Source: Thiohalocapsa sp. (GTDB taxonomy: Bacteria; Pseudomonadota; Gammaproteobacteria; Chromatiales; Chromatiaceae). Taken from it: a stretch of 64,000 nucleotides of DNA. The notes beneath the pieces were generated by a model. The model did no database searches and was not told the origin of the DNA. It saw nothing but the letters and a program-made list of their open reading frames with translations. The position numbers and the translations under genes are program-made. Positions 36,795 through 45,793 of the stretch are shown here, piece by piece. Each line of letters starts with the position of its first letter. Within the stretch, counting starts at the first letter, position 1. The stretch lies in assembly GCA_028277725.1 (NCBI GenBank), contig JANQFX010000047.1:1-64000 (forward strand). The letters are read 5' to 3'.

Positions 36795-36946
36795 AGCACG
36801 AACAAGGACTGGCAGGACACGAGCCCGAGGCTCAAGGTCATCAGGATCCAACCGAGGGTGCGGCTGCCCGCGCTCGGCCGGCTCGGTAATACACCGCCGG
36901 CGTGCCTGGCCGTTTCGGCGGAAGCTGTCGATGTCGGTCTGTTCAT
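36791..36946 (-). CDS. 51-aa small membrane/lipid-anchor-like protein
   Basis: This small ORF begins MNRPTSTASAETARHAGG and ends with the hydrophobic segment TLGWILMTLSLGLVSCQSLF plus VL. Its TGA overlaps the ATG of the XpaC-like gene as ATGA, the arrangement expected for translational coupling. The hydrophobic segment (about residues 32-46) is followed by Cys, so it could be a membrane helix or a poorly placed lipobox. No family is recognised. The context suggests a partner of the XpaC/TelA system. Confidence 0.6.
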   Translation of the reverse strand: MNRPTSTASAETARHAGGVLPSRPSAGSRTLGWILMTLSLGLVSCQSLFVL

Positions 36947-37185
36947 GGACCCGATGATACGACCTACCGTTGTTGCGCGACAGCTGAGGACACCACATCG
37001 AGGCTCATCGCAGACATGCCGCGGCGTCAGCCGAGCGCCGTCATCCGCATCCGCTCGACGGGCCGCCCTTGGCTGCCAAGGGAACGGCGCGATCTCGGTG
37101 TCTGATTGGGCAGATCAAGGGGATCGAGCTCAGCTCGCCGCCGGGACGGAACCAGTCTCTCGGATCGGGCACTGCGACCGGTGCT

Positions 37186-37605
37186 TCAAGCGTCTTCGTT
37201 GGAGCCATAGGGAAAGCGAATAGAACCGTAGCGCAGCACCAGCACGGCGATCGTGAGCAGCAGCACGGCACCGGCGGTGGCGATGAGCGCCCATTCGCCC
37301 ATGGACTTCATGTCCAGGATCAGGTGCCGGGCCAGCGCCACGATGGCGATGTAGAGTGGCATCCGCACCGGCAGAGCGCCGGAGCGTAGGTAGATGCCGA
37401 CCATGGTCAGCACCTCCATGTAGATGAACAGCAGCAGCAGGTCGGCGAGCGTGACCTGTCGGGCCGCCACCATGGTCATCACCTCCTGCGCACCGGCGAC
37501 CACCGTCGCGAGCGTGATCAGCAACAGCCCCAGCACCTCCAGGACGTAGATGCCGGCACTGCCGAGGGTGACGAAGCGGTTCGAATGGCGTTGTTTGGAT
37601 TCCAT
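37186..37605 (-). CDS. psiE: PsiE family membrane protein
   Basis: This 139-residue protein has four membrane helices (about 13-35, 52-74, 80-97, 104-128). It carries PsiE family blocks: FIYMEVLTMVGIYLRSG, PVRMPLYIAIVALARHLILD. E. coli psiE is induced by phosphate starvation; the molecular role is unknown. No Pho box was identified upstream. Confidence 0.88.
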   Translation of the reverse strand: MESKQRHSNRFVTLGSAGIYVLEVLGLLLITLATVVAGAQEVMTMVAARQVTLADLLLLFIYMEVLTMVGIYLRSGALPVRMPLYIAIVALARHLILDMKSMGEWALIATAGAVLLLTIAVLVLRYGSIRFPYGSNEDA

Positions 37606-37716
37606 GCTGCCGGATCATACTGCCCAGGGGACGATCATCACCATCCGACGTTGCGCACACCGCCCCCTTACCCGTGCGGGTCCAGCCGACGGCGGCGCGG
37701 TGAGCAAGGCATCGCC

Positions 37717-38211
37717 TCAGACCTCTACCAGGCGCTTCTCGAGGAACCCATACTGGACCGAACGCCCCTCGGCCTCCGCCGCGCCGAAACCGACGCGTCG
37801 ATACAGCGCCCGCGCCCCAGGGTTGTCGTCGCGGACCTCCAGCGTGAGCTTGCAGTGGCCGCGGGCTCGGGCCAGGGCGTCCACCCGCGCGAGCAGCCGC
37901 CCACCGACGCCCTGGCGTCGCCAGCCGGGCAGCACGGCGAGGTCGTGGATATTGGTCAGCGGCATGGCCCGAAAGGTGGAAAAGCCGGTAAAACACACCG
38001 CCGCACCCACCGGCTCGTCCCCCGCCAGCGCGAGCAGTTGGTAGGCCCCCGGCAGCACACGCAGGGCCGGGATCAGCCGCTGTCGGACCTCTGGCGCGAG
38101 CCGATGGCCCGCGCCCATGGGATCGGCGGCGTATGCGTCGAGGACGGTGAGCAGCGCCAGGGCATGCGCCGGGTCGCTCAGGTTTGCTGTGATGATGTCG
38201 ATGTCCGGCAT
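37717..38211 (-). CDS. GNAT acetyltransferase
   Basis: This 164-residue GNAT protein has AVLPGWRRQGVGGRLLARVD as the acetyl-CoA loop (RRQGVG) and EVRDDNPGARALYRRVGFG as the C-terminal motif. It is G+C-rich like the chromosome. ATG 38211 (MPDIDIITANLSDP) is the probable start. It is divergent from the photolyase gene. Confidence 0.9.
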   Translation of the reverse strand: MPDIDIITANLSDPAHALALLTVLDAYAADPMGAGHRLAPEVRQRLIPALRVLPGAYQLLALAGDEPVGAAVCFTGFSTFRAMPLTNIHDLAVLPGWRRQGVGGRLLARVDALARARGHCKLTLEVRDDNPGARALYRRVGFGAAEAEGRSVQYGFLEKRLVEV

Positions 38212-38450
38212 GACTCTTGGCCTCTGCGCCACTGAAACGTGCGGGGTAGATCGAGGCACATCCCCACGCCGGGACACCTCGCGCCGGCCCATCGAACCGG
38301 CCTCTCCTGACGAGCCCGCGCCCGCGCGAGCCTCACCCACTCTCGTGCTGATGCTCGCCGGCCGGGCTTGGTTCGCAGGCGGTTCAACCCGAGTTTAGGT
38401 CCCTCAAGGCGCCGGATAACGCCGGATCGCTCCCGTCCCCGAGAAAGCTC

Positions 38451-39923
38451 ATGCCCCACCCGAAGACGGCGATCGTCTGGTTCCGCCGCGACCTACGGCT
38501 CACCGACAACCCGGCCCTGGCCGCCGCCCTGGCGCGCTGCGAGCGGGTCATCCCCGTCTACCTACAGGCCCCGGAAGAGGAGCAACCCTGGCAACCGGGC
38601 GGCGCCGCGCGCTGGTGGCTGCATCACAGCCTGACGGCGCTCGCCGCCGAGCTCGAGCAGCGCGGCTCGCGGCTCATCGTCGCCGGGGGCGCGTCCCTGC
38701 AGACCCTGCGCCGGCTGATCCAGTCCACCGGTGCGACGGAGTGCCACTGGAACCGCCTCTACGAGCCCGCTACGGTCGAGCGCGACACCCGCGTCAAGCA
38801 GGCCCTGCGCGAGGACGGCCTCCACTGCGAAAGCCACAACGCCTCGTCGCTGTTCGAGCCCTGGACGGTCAAGACCGCCGCGGGCGAGCCCTACCGCGTC
38901 TTCAGCCCCTACTGGCGCCGCTGCATGCAGCAGCTGACAGAGCAACCGAACCCGGCGGCGGCGCCGGAACTGGCGCCGGAGGTGCTGCCGAGGGTGCCGG
39001 CGGAGGTCGATTCCAGAACCATCGCATCGCTGGGCCTGTTGCCGAGCATCCCCTGGGATGGCGGCCTCGCCGAGACCTGGCAACCTGGCGAGCGCGGCGC
39101 CCTCGCCCGGCTGGACGCCTTTCTCTCCGGCCCCCTCGCGGGCTACAGCGAAGGGCGGGAGCGCCCGGCCGAGCACGGCACCTCCATGCTCTCGCCGCAC
39201 CTGCACTGGGGCGAGATCGGACCGCGCCAGGTGCTCGCCGCCGTCGGCGACAGCCGCTTCGACGCGGGCGCGGTGGGGCCCGAGCACTTCATCCGCGAAC
39301 TCGGCTGGCGCGAGTTCAGTATCCAGATGCTATTCCACTTCCGCGACACACCCCTGGTGCCGCTGGACCCGAAGTTCGCCGACTTCCCCTGGCGCACCGA
39401 CAACGCCGATGCGCTGCTCCTAGCCTGGCAGCGCGGGCGCACCGGCATCCCCATCGTCGACGCGGGCATGCGCCAGCTCTGGCACACCGGCTGGATGCAC
39501 AACCGTGTGCGCATGATCGTCGCGTCCCTGCTCACCAAGAACCTGCGCCTGCCTTGGCAGGAGGGCGCGCGCTGGTTCTGGGACACCCTCGTGGATGCCG
39601 ATCTGGCCAGCAACACCCAGGGTTGGCAGTGGGCCGCCGGCAGCGGCGCCGATGCGGCGCCCTATTTCCGCATCTTCAACCCCGTGCTGCAGGGCGAGCG
39701 CTTCGACAAGGAAGGCGATTATGTGCGCCGCTGGTGCCCGGAGCTGGCCAAACTGCCGAAGAAGATCATCCACCAGCCCTGGATGGCCAAGTCCGGACTG
39801 CTGGAGCAGGTCGGCGTGCGCCTCGGACGCAACTACCCTGCACCGGTGGTGGACCTCAGGCAGACCCGCGCCGAGGCCCTGGCCGCCTTCGAGCAGCTCA
39901 AGCAGCGCGCCGACGCCGGCTGA
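38451..39923 (+). CDS. phrB: Deoxyribodipyrimidine photolyase
   Basis: This 490-residue class I DNA photolyase uses light and FADH- to split cyclobutane dimers. The N-terminal antenna domain starts VWFRRDLRLTDNPALAAAL. The FAD domain shows EHGTSMLSPHLHWGEIGPRQ, LGWREFSIQMLFHF, GIPIVDAGMRQLWHTGWMHN, RVRMIVASLLTKNL and the Trp-rich WFWDTLVDADLASNTQGWQW. Length and motifs are complete. Confidence 0.96.
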   Translation: MPHPKTAIVWFRRDLRLTDNPALAAALARCERVIPVYLQAPEEEQPWQPGGAARWWLHHSLTALAAELEQRGSRLIVAGGASLQTLRRLIQSTGATECHWNRLYEPATVERDTRVKQALREDGLHCESHNASSLFEPWTVKTAAGEPYRVFSPYWRRCMQQLTEQPNPAAAPELAPEVLPRVPAEVDSRTIASLGLLPSIPWDGGLAETWQPGERGALARLDAFLSGPLAGYSEGRERPAEHGTSMLSPHLHWGEIGPRQVLAAVGDSRFDAGAVGPEHFIRELGWREFSIQMLFHFRDTPLVPLDPKFADFPWRTDNADALLLAWQRGRTGIPIVDAGMRQLWHTGWMHNRVRMIVASLLTKNLRLPWQEGARWFWDTLVDADLASNTQGWQWAAGSGADAAPYFRIFNPVLQGERFDKEGDYVRRWCPELAKLPKKIIHQPWMAKSGLLEQVGVRLGRNYPAPVVDLRQTRAEALAAFEQLKQRADAG

Positions 39924-40021
39924 TGGGCCGTCGCCGACAGGGCGCACCCGGTTGATCTTGGCCATCGCAACGCGCCGATGCGGCGAGTAGTCTCGTCGCT
40001 CAGGTTCTGGCTGTGCGCGGT

Positions 40022-40053
40022 TCGTCGGGCTTCGTACCTCAGCCCGACCTACG
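40022..40053. repeat. GTCGGGC...GCCCGAC intergenic repeat, copy 2
   Basis: TCGTCGGGCTTCGTACCTCA followed by GCCCGACCTACGG; the stem is GTCGGGC/GCCCGAC. It matches 15341-15372. It lies in the 224-bp gap between the photolyase gene and the solitary subunit D gene, which otherwise contains nothing recognisable. Confidence 0.65.
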
Positions 40054-40147
40054 GCCTTATACGGAGGCGCGACGATCAGGCGATAACGACCAGCGATGCC
40101 CCAGGCCACCAGTCACACCCAGCCAGCAGTCCCACAGGCCAAGCCCC

Positions 40148-40795
40148 ATGACCCAGCAAGTTCTAAAGGTTCCGCCCACCAAGAACACCCTGCTGTCGCT
40201 GAAGAAGCAGGTGAAGTTCCTGGAAGAGGGCCACGACCTCCTCGAGCGCAAGCGCGAACTCCTCACCCGGCTGGTCTACGAGCGCATCGGCGACTACCGC
40301 CGACTGCGACAGGACAGCGAACGCGCCCTGGTGGAGGCCTACCGCTGCCTCGGCATCACCCACCTGCGCATGGGCAGCCGCGGCGTGCACCAGGCCTCCC
40401 TCGGCGCGGAACCCGCATTGCGCGTGGACATCCTCCCCAGGCGCTCCCTGGGCGTGGAATACCCGTCGGTGACGGCGGAGCGCCTACCGCTGCAGCCGGT
40501 CGGCCTGCTCGGCAACGACGCAAGCTTCGACACCACCCGCGAGCGCCTCGCCGACGCGGCCGTGGTGTTGGCCAACCTAGGCGAGGTCGAGATCGCCCTG
40601 CACCGTCTGATGGAAGAGCAACGCAAGGCGCAAAAGCGCGTCAACGCCCTCAAATACAACATCATCCCGTTGTACCGACGTACCATCCACTTCATCCAGT
40701 CGGCGCTGGAAGAGGAAGAACGCAACACCCTGTTCCAGGTCAAGGTGCTGCGCGAACGACAGGAAGCGCGCCGCGAACAACGCACCGCCGGCTGA
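40148..40795 (+). CDS. Solitary V/A-type ATPase subunit D homologue
   Basis: This 215-residue protein has the subunit D layout: N-terminal PPTKNTLLSLKKQVKFLEEG, a variable centre, and a C-terminal helix RVNALKYNIIPLYRRTIHFI then ALEEEERNTLFQVKVLRERQ. It resembles archaeal/Enterococcus-style D more than the chlamydial-style D at 4019-4624. No other ATPase gene is near it. The next gene is a 49-aa membrane protein. It may be a rotor spare part, a remnant of a second ATPase, or a coiled-coil protein with a new job. Confidence 0.85.
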   Translation: MTQQVLKVPPTKNTLLSLKKQVKFLEEGHDLLERKRELLTRLVYERIGDYRRLRQDSERALVEAYRCLGITHLRMGSRGVHQASLGAEPALRVDILPRRSLGVEYPSVTAERLPLQPVGLLGNDASFDTTRERLADAAVVLANLGEVEIALHRLMEEQRKAQKRVNALKYNIIPLYRRTIHFIQSALEEEERNTLFQVKVLRERQEARREQRTAG

Positions 40796-40833
40796 TCCGT
40801 CACGCCCTTCACCGCCCGGAGGACACCAGCGCC

Positions 40834-40983
40834 ATGAAAGGTCTCGAATTCCTGCTCATCGTCGGCGTCGTCGCCTGGTTCTACTTCTCCCAGATGTCCA
40901 ACCTCAAGAAGCTGAAGCAAGAGCGCGAAGCCAAGTCCGACACCGATCCCCAAAAACCGGACGACCCATCCGCATCCGCCTGA
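40834..40983 (+). CDS. 49-aa single-pass membrane protein
   Basis: This small protein begins MKGLEFLLIVGVVAWFYFSQ, a TM at about residues 4-19. A charged helix follows (NLKKLKQEREAKSDTDPQKP) with an acidic Pro-rich tail. A GGAGG ribosome site lies at 40817-40821. It begins 38 bp after the solitary subunit D gene, so the two are likely one operon. No family is recognised; it could anchor the D homologue to the membrane (inference). Confidence 0.7.
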   Translation: MKGLEFLLIVGVVAWFYFSQMSNLKKLKQEREAKSDTDPQKPDDPSASA

Positions 40984-41026
40984 GCGCTGCGGCACACCGT
41001 GCAGCTGGACGCTGGCGGTGTCGTCC

Positions 41027-42424
41027 TTACACGGCATCCAGCGCGTCGGCCAGCGACAGCACCGGTTTGATGGCGAGCCCGTCGACACCGCCCTTCGGCA
41101 CATTGGCCTTGGGCGCGATGGCCTGCTTCAAGCCATGCTTGGCCGCCTCGCGCAGCCGGTCCGGGCCGTTCGGCACCGGGCGAATCTCGCCCGAGAGGCC
41201 GATTTCACCGAACACGGCCAGGTCCAGCGGCAGCGCACGGTCGCGGTGGCTCGACAACACCGCGAGCAGCAGCGCCAGATCGGCGGCCGTCTCGCTGACC
41301 CGAACGCCACCGACGGCGTTGACGAAGACGTCCTGATCGAACATCGCAATGCCGCCGTGGCGGTGCAGCACCGCGAGCAGCATCGCGAGCCGGTTCTGCT
41401 CCAGTCCGACGGCGACACGACGGGGATTGGCCAGGGGACTCTGGTCCACCAGCGCCTGGACCTCCACGAGCATGGGCCGGGTGCCCTCGCGGGTCACCAG
41501 CACCACAGATCCCGGCACGGGCCGGTCGTGGCGGCTCAGGAAGATGGCCGACGGGTTGCGAACCTCGCGCAGGCCCTTGTCGGTCATGGAAAAGACGCCG
41601 AGCTCGTTGACGGCACCAAAGCGATTCTTGACAGCGCGGATCAGGCGGTGCGCAGCGTCCGGTTCGCCCTCGAAGTAGAGCACCGTATCGACCATGTGCT
41701 CCAGCACCCGGGGCCCGGCCAGGGTCCCCTCCTTGGTCACATGGCCGACCAGGAACACCGTGGTGCCGGTGAGCTTCGCGAAGCGCACCAGCTGAGCCGC
41801 CGTCTCGCGTACCTGGGACACGCTGCCGGGGGCGGAGGTCAGGCTCTCGGTGAAGGCCGTCTGGATACTGTCGACGATGAGCACGCCCGGGCCCGCTTGG
41901 GCCGCGGTCGCGAGGATGTGTTCGATGCAGGTCTCCGCCAGCAGCCGCAGGCCCGTCCCCGCGCCGCCCCCCGGAGACGGCGCGACCCCGAGCCGATGCG
42001 CCCGCAGACTCACCTGCTGCGGCGACTCCTCGCCCGTGACATAGAGCACCGGTGTGGCGGAGGCCACCGCGGCCGCGGCCTGTAGCAACAGGGTCGACTT
42101 GCCGATGCCCGGGTCGCCGCCGATCAGCACCACCGAACCCGACACCAGACCGCCACCGAGCACCCGGTCCAGTTCCGAGATACCGCTGGGGGAGCGGCTC
42201 TGCTGCTCCGGCGGGATGTTCGCGAGGTCCAGCACCTCCGAGGCGACGCCGGTTGCAGCGCCCGTCCAGCCGCCGCCGCGAGCCGGCCGGGCCGCGACCC
42301 CGGCGACCTCCTCCACACTGTTCCAGGCACCGCAGTCCGGGCATTGCCCGGACCACTTGGGTAACTGGGCGCCGCAGGCGTTGCAGACATAGGCGGCGCG
42401 GGGCTTCTTCGGGCGTTGTGCCAT
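41027..42424 (-). CDS. radA: DNA repair protein RadA
   Basis: This 465-residue RecA-like helicase promotes branch migration in recombination. The N-terminal zinc finger is CNACGAQLPKWSGQCPDCG. Walker A is GGDPGIGKSTLL, and the RadA-specific motif is AVKNRFGAVNELG. A C-terminal Lon-like domain follows (VGGVRVSETAADLALLLAVL and FGEIGLSGEIRPV). ATG 42424 is the usual start; ATG 42451 is nine codons upstream. Confidence 0.96.
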   Translation of the reverse strand: MAQRPKKPRAAYVCNACGAQLPKWSGQCPDCGAWNSVEEVAGVAARPARGGGWTGAATGVASEVLDLANIPPEQQSRSPSGISELDRVLGGGLVSGSVVLIGGDPGIGKSTLLLQAAAAVASATPVLYVTGEESPQQVSLRAHRLGVAPSPGGGAGTGLRLLAETCIEHILATAAQAGPGVLIVDSIQTAFTESLTSAPGSVSQVRETAAQLVRFAKLTGTTVFLVGHVTKEGTLAGPRVLEHMVDTVLYFEGEPDAAHRLIRAVKNRFGAVNELGVFSMTDKGLREVRNPSAIFLSRHDRPVPGSVVLVTREGTRPMLVEVQALVDQSPLANPRRVAVGLEQNRLAMLLAVLHRHGGIAMFDQDVFVNAVGGVRVSETAADLALLLAVLSSHRDRALPLDLAVFGEIGLSGEIRPVPNGPDRLREAAKHGLKQAIAPKANVPKGGVDGLAIKPVLSLADALDAV

Positions 42425-42636
42425 GGGCTCGGTGTCGTTGTTGGAGCGCATGGCTCGTTCGTCCGTGGGAGCGGCAGTCCTGGCCGGCCCGGCCCGTTGT
42501 CGAACAGGATGCTCAGACAGGGATGTACGTGGACGTCGATGTCGGTGACGGCGGCTCGGCCGGGTTGCGGTGGGCGAGCCTCCGAGTCTTCGCCGCACCG
42601 AGCCGGGGCGCCTCGATAAGCTTCAAGCGCAGCGGA

Positions 42637-42987
42637 TCAGAACGGCGGCTCCTCATCGAACAACGGCGGTGCGTCCGGCTGCGCGAAGCCGTCGTCCTGC
42701 CCGGAACTCTGATCCTCACCCTGGCCGGCCGGCTGCACGCGCCAGGCCTTGACGTCGGTGTACCAGCGGCCGTTGTACTCTCGACTCTCGAGGTCGAAGC
42801 TGACCGTCAATTCCTGACCTTGCTGGATGCGGAACTGGTCGATCTTGTCGCCCCAGACCATGAAGCAGACCTGCTTCGGGTACTCGCCCGGGACCTCGAC
42901 AACGTACTCCTGCTTGCGCCACTGCCCGCGGGCGGAAGTGCCCGATTTCTCCGGCAGCACGTGGGTGATCTTGCCTGTCAGTTCCAA
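42637..42987 (-). CDS. DUF3127 OB-fold protein with SSB-like tail
   Basis: This 116-residue protein has a DUF3127 OB-fold core: ELTGKITHVLPEKSGTSARG, QWRKQEYVVEVPG, QVCFMVWGDKIDQFRIQQGQ, VSFDLESREYNGRWYTDVKA. The C-terminal 30 residues are acidic, Gly/Gln-rich and end DEEPPF, like the DDDIPF tip by which SSB recruits repair and replication enzymes. It is inferred to bind single-stranded DNA or RNA and a partner through this tail. It lies upstream of radA on the same strand. Confidence 0.82.
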   Translation of the reverse strand: MELTGKITHVLPEKSGTSARGQWRKQEYVVEVPGEYPKQVCFMVWGDKIDQFRIQQGQELTVSFDLESREYNGRWYTDVKAWRVQPAGQGEDQSSGQDDGFAQPDAPPLFDEEPPF

Positions 42988-43136
42988 AACCTACCTATCT
43001 CCAACAATGGGTTGCTGAACAATCGTCGCGCGGCGCGTAGCGAGACCGACTCGGTCGCGTGAATGACCTCTTGGAACCGCCCGACTTGGCGTCGTGCCCT
43101 ATGCAGGCCGGGCACGAGCGAACACCTACGCGCTGG

Positions 43137-43403
43137 CTAGCCCCGCCCGCCGGCCTCCGGCAGGACGATATTCAGCTCCAGGAGTTCCTGGTCGTTGTCC
43201 TGTTCGTAGTTGACCGAGACGGCGTTCATGTCGACCTCGACGTATTTGCGTATGACCGCAAGGATCTCCTCCTGCAACTTCGGCAAATACGATGGTCGGT
43301 TGCGGAAGGCACGGTCGTGCGCCACCAAGATCTGCAGGCGCTCCTTGGCAACCGAGGCAGTGCCCTGGTCGCGATTGGCACGGAAGATATCGAGTATCCC
43401 CAC
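43137..43403 (-). CDS. minE: Cell division topological factor MinE
   Basis: This 88-residue protein stimulates MinD ATPase and confines the division inhibitor to the poles. The N-terminal part (ILDIFRANRDQGTASVAKER, LQILVAHDR) and dimerisation domain (LPKLQEEILAVIRKYVEVD) are normal. It begins 3 bp after minD stops. Confidence 0.97.
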   Translation of the reverse strand: MGILDIFRANRDQGTASVAKERLQILVAHDRAFRNRPSYLPKLQEEILAVIRKYVEVDMNAVSVNYEQDNDQELLELNIVLPEAGGRG

Positions 43404-43406
43404 AAA

Positions 43407-44213
43407 TCACCCCCCGAAGAATCGGCTCAAGATGCCCTTTTTCTCGGCCTCCAGGAAGCGCATGGGCACGTCCTCACCGAGGTAACGGGACACCATGTCG
43501 TTGTAGGCCTGACCAGCAGTCGATTCGCTATCGAGCACGACCGGGATGCCCGCGTTGGACGCGTTCAGTACGGCCTTGCTCTCCGGCACGACACCGATCA
43601 GATTGAGCGACAGGATCTCCTGCACGTCCCCAACGCTCAGCATCTCGCCGCGGTCCACCCGCTCCGGCGCATAGCGTGTCAGCAGCAGGTGCTCCTTGAT
43701 GGGCTCCTCGCCTTCTTCCGCGCGGCGCGACTTGCTCGACAGGATGCCGAGCATGCGGTCGGAATCACGCACCGAGGAGACCTCGGGGTTGGTCACGACC
43801 ACGGCATCGTCGGCGAAATACATGGCCATGGTAGCACCGTGCTCGATACCGGCCGGCGAGTCGCAAACAATGTAGTCGTGGCCCTTGCCGAGTTCCTCAA
43901 GCACCTCGCCGACACCTTCCTTGGTCAGCGCCTCTTTGTCGCGAGTCTGGGAAGCGGGCAGCACGTAGAGGCTGTCGCAGCGTTTGTCGCGGATCAGGGC
44001 CTGGGTCAGGTTCGCCTCGCCGTTGATGACGTTGACGAAGTCGTAGACGACCCGCCGCTCGCAACCCATGATCAGATCCAGGTTGCGCAGGCCGACGTCG
44101 AAGTCGATGACAACGGTGCGGTGTCCGCGCTGCGCAAGCCCCATGGCCATGGCTGCGGCCGTGGTGGTCTTACCGACCCCGCCCTTACCAGAGGTGATGA
44201 CGATGATTCTGGC
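43407..44213 (-). CDS. minD: Septum site-determining ATPase MinD
   Basis: This 268-residue deviant-Walker ATPase recruits MinC to the membrane. ARIIVITSGKGGVGKTTTAA gives the Walker motif with both lysines, DFDVGLRNLDLIMG is next, and the C-terminal amphipathic membrane helix is FLEAEKKGILSRFFGG. The family start aligns with TTG 44213, preceded by GGAGAG at a six-base distance; no ATG is available, so a TTG start is inferred. It lies between minC and minE. Confidence 0.97.
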   Translation of the reverse strand, partial: ARIIVITSGKGGVGKTTTAAAMAMGLAQRGHRTVVIDFDVGLRNLDLIMGCERRVVYDFVNVINGEANLTQALIRDKRCDSLYVLPASQTRDKEALTKEGVGEVLEELGKGHDYIVCDSPAGIEHGATMAMYFADDAVVVTNPEVSSVRDSDRMLGILSSKSRRAEEGEEPIKEHLLLTRYAPERVDRGEMLSVGDVQEILSLNLIGVVPESKAVLNASNAGIPVVLDSESTAGQAYNDMVSRYLGEDVPMRFLEAEKKGILSRFFGG

Positions 44214-44287
44214 CAAAAACGTCTCTCCCAAGTCGTGGTCGATGCTAAGTCTTGTCCGCCCGCGTCCGGCCGGCCCGATGACAGTTG

Positions 44288-45061
44288 TCAGGCCAGGGGC
44301 TCGATACGCAGGATCTCGTGATCCAGGAACACCTGCACGGCGCGGCCCTTGACTTCCGCGGGGATGTTCTCGCTGACACGGTAGTGGCCGGCGATTGACA
44401 CCAGCTCTGCCTGCAATTCGTTGCAGAAGACACGCGCCGTGGTGTCGCCCTGCAGGCCGGCGATGACCCGCCCGCGCAGGGGGCCGTAGACGTGGATGTT
44501 GCCATCGGCCATCAGCTCGGCGCCGGAGCTGACCGGGCCGATGACGGTCAGGTCGCCACCTGCGGCGTACAGGCGCTGACCGGAGCGGACCGGGCGATGG
44601 ACGAGGACAGAGCCGACCTCGGCGCCCCCTGCCTGCTGCGCGTGCGTGGCAGTCGCACCGCCGTCGTCGTGATCCGGAGCCGGTTCAGATGCCTGTTGTC
44701 GGGACGCCCGCGTGTTATCGCCAAGGATGGCGAGCTCCATGGCACGGGCCGCCTCGTTTTGGGCTGCATCACCGCCGCGCACGCCCACCGGAATCATGCC
44801 GAGCCCGCGCAATGTGCCCACGAGCTGTGGAAAGGCCAGGGCGCCGCCCTCCTTGGGCAGGCCGCTCAGGTCGACGACCACCGGCGTGTTGCGGAAGAAA
44901 CCCGGCGCCTGTTCCACCTTGCTACCGAGCTGCGCCTCCACCGCGTCCATGTCCAACCCGAGCAGCCGGATCACCGGCAGCGTGAAGCTCGATGCCTTGA
45001 GCTCGAAGGCGGGCGCCTGTGCGGATGCCGGGGCGGGCGAGGTGGTGGTTTCAGCGGGCAT
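44288..45061 (-). CDS. minC: Septum site-determining protein MinC
   Basis: This 257-residue inhibitor of FtsZ polymerisation has an N-terminal domain (FELKASSFTLPVIRLLGLD, then VVVDLSGLP). After a poor-complexity linker (about 130-155) it has the C-terminal beta-helix (HRPVRSGQRLYAAGGDLTVI, IHVYGPLRGRVIAGLQGD). It is first of the minCDE operon. ATG 45061 matches the usual start. Confidence 0.95.
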   Translation of the reverse strand: MPAETTTSPAPASAQAPAFELKASSFTLPVIRLLGLDMDAVEAQLGSKVEQAPGFFRNTPVVVDLSGLPKEGGALAFPQLVGTLRGLGMIPVGVRGGDAAQNEAARAMELAILGDNTRASRQQASEPAPDHDDGGATATHAQQAGGAEVGSVLVHRPVRSGQRLYAAGGDLTVIGPVSSGAELMADGNIHVYGPLRGRVIAGLQGDTTARVFCNELQAELVSIAGHYRVSENIPAEVKGRAVQVFLDHEILRIEPLA

Positions 45062-45308
45062 GGGCAGGGAATACTGGGTTCTCTCGAAGTCTGTTCCGGA
45101 CGGCTCGCGCTCCGGGCCGGGCGCGTTTGGGCGCAGGCTGGCGTCTGCGCGAGCACCTGCCCATCGATCAGCGGCAGATGCTACCCGTTGCCGCGGCAAC
45201 CTGGAAGCCATGACGACGACCGTCTGGCGATTGGTCGGGCATTCCCCGGCAATAGACCGGTGACAGCGCCGACATCCGTGCCCTGTGGCAGGCCGCGGTA
45301 TTCGGCGC

Positions 45309-45659
45309 TCAGCCCGGCGGCCACTGCAGCGGCCGACCGCCGATCAGGTGCACGTGCAGGTGGTAGACGGTCTGGCCGCCGTTGGCGTTGCAGTTGACCA
45401 CGGTGCGGTAGCCGTCCTCTGCGAAACCGAACTCCTTCGCAAGGCGGGCGGCGGCGAGGAGGAGCTTGCCGATGAGGGGGGCATCCTCTTCCGTTGCGTC
45501 GTTCAGGGTCGGGATCGGCTTGCGCGGAATGATCAGCACATGGGTAGGCGCCTGGGGGTTCAGGTCACGAAAGGCGACGACCTCGTCGTCCTCGTAGACG
45601 ATATCGGCGGGAATGTCGCCGCGGGCAATCTTACCGAAAATGGTATCGGTGTCCGTCAT
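45309..45659 (-). CDS. hinT: Histidine triad (HIT) nucleotide hydrolase
   Basis: This 116-residue HinT-like phosphoramidase begins [20 protein letters not shown]. It has [10 protein letters not shown] and the triad [13 protein letters not shown] (HxHxH). Length fits HinT. It lies 135 bp downstream of recR on the same strand. Confidence 0.95.
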   Translation of the reverse strand: MTDTDTIFGKIARGDIPADIVYEDDEVVAFRDLNPQAPTHVLIIPRKPIPTLNDATEEDAPLIGKLLLAAARLAKEFGFAEDGYRTVVNCNANGGQTVYHLHVHLIGGRPLQWPPG

Positions 45660-45793
45660 CTGTGCAAGCCTCCGGGGCTCTGGTGGCGATGGGCAGTGCA
45701 CCCATCGGGAGTTCCGATTGCGCGTCGTGGAGTCGCAGTGCGGTGCCACACGGGCAAAGGGCGTACCGACGGTGCAATGGCGATAGTCGAGGC

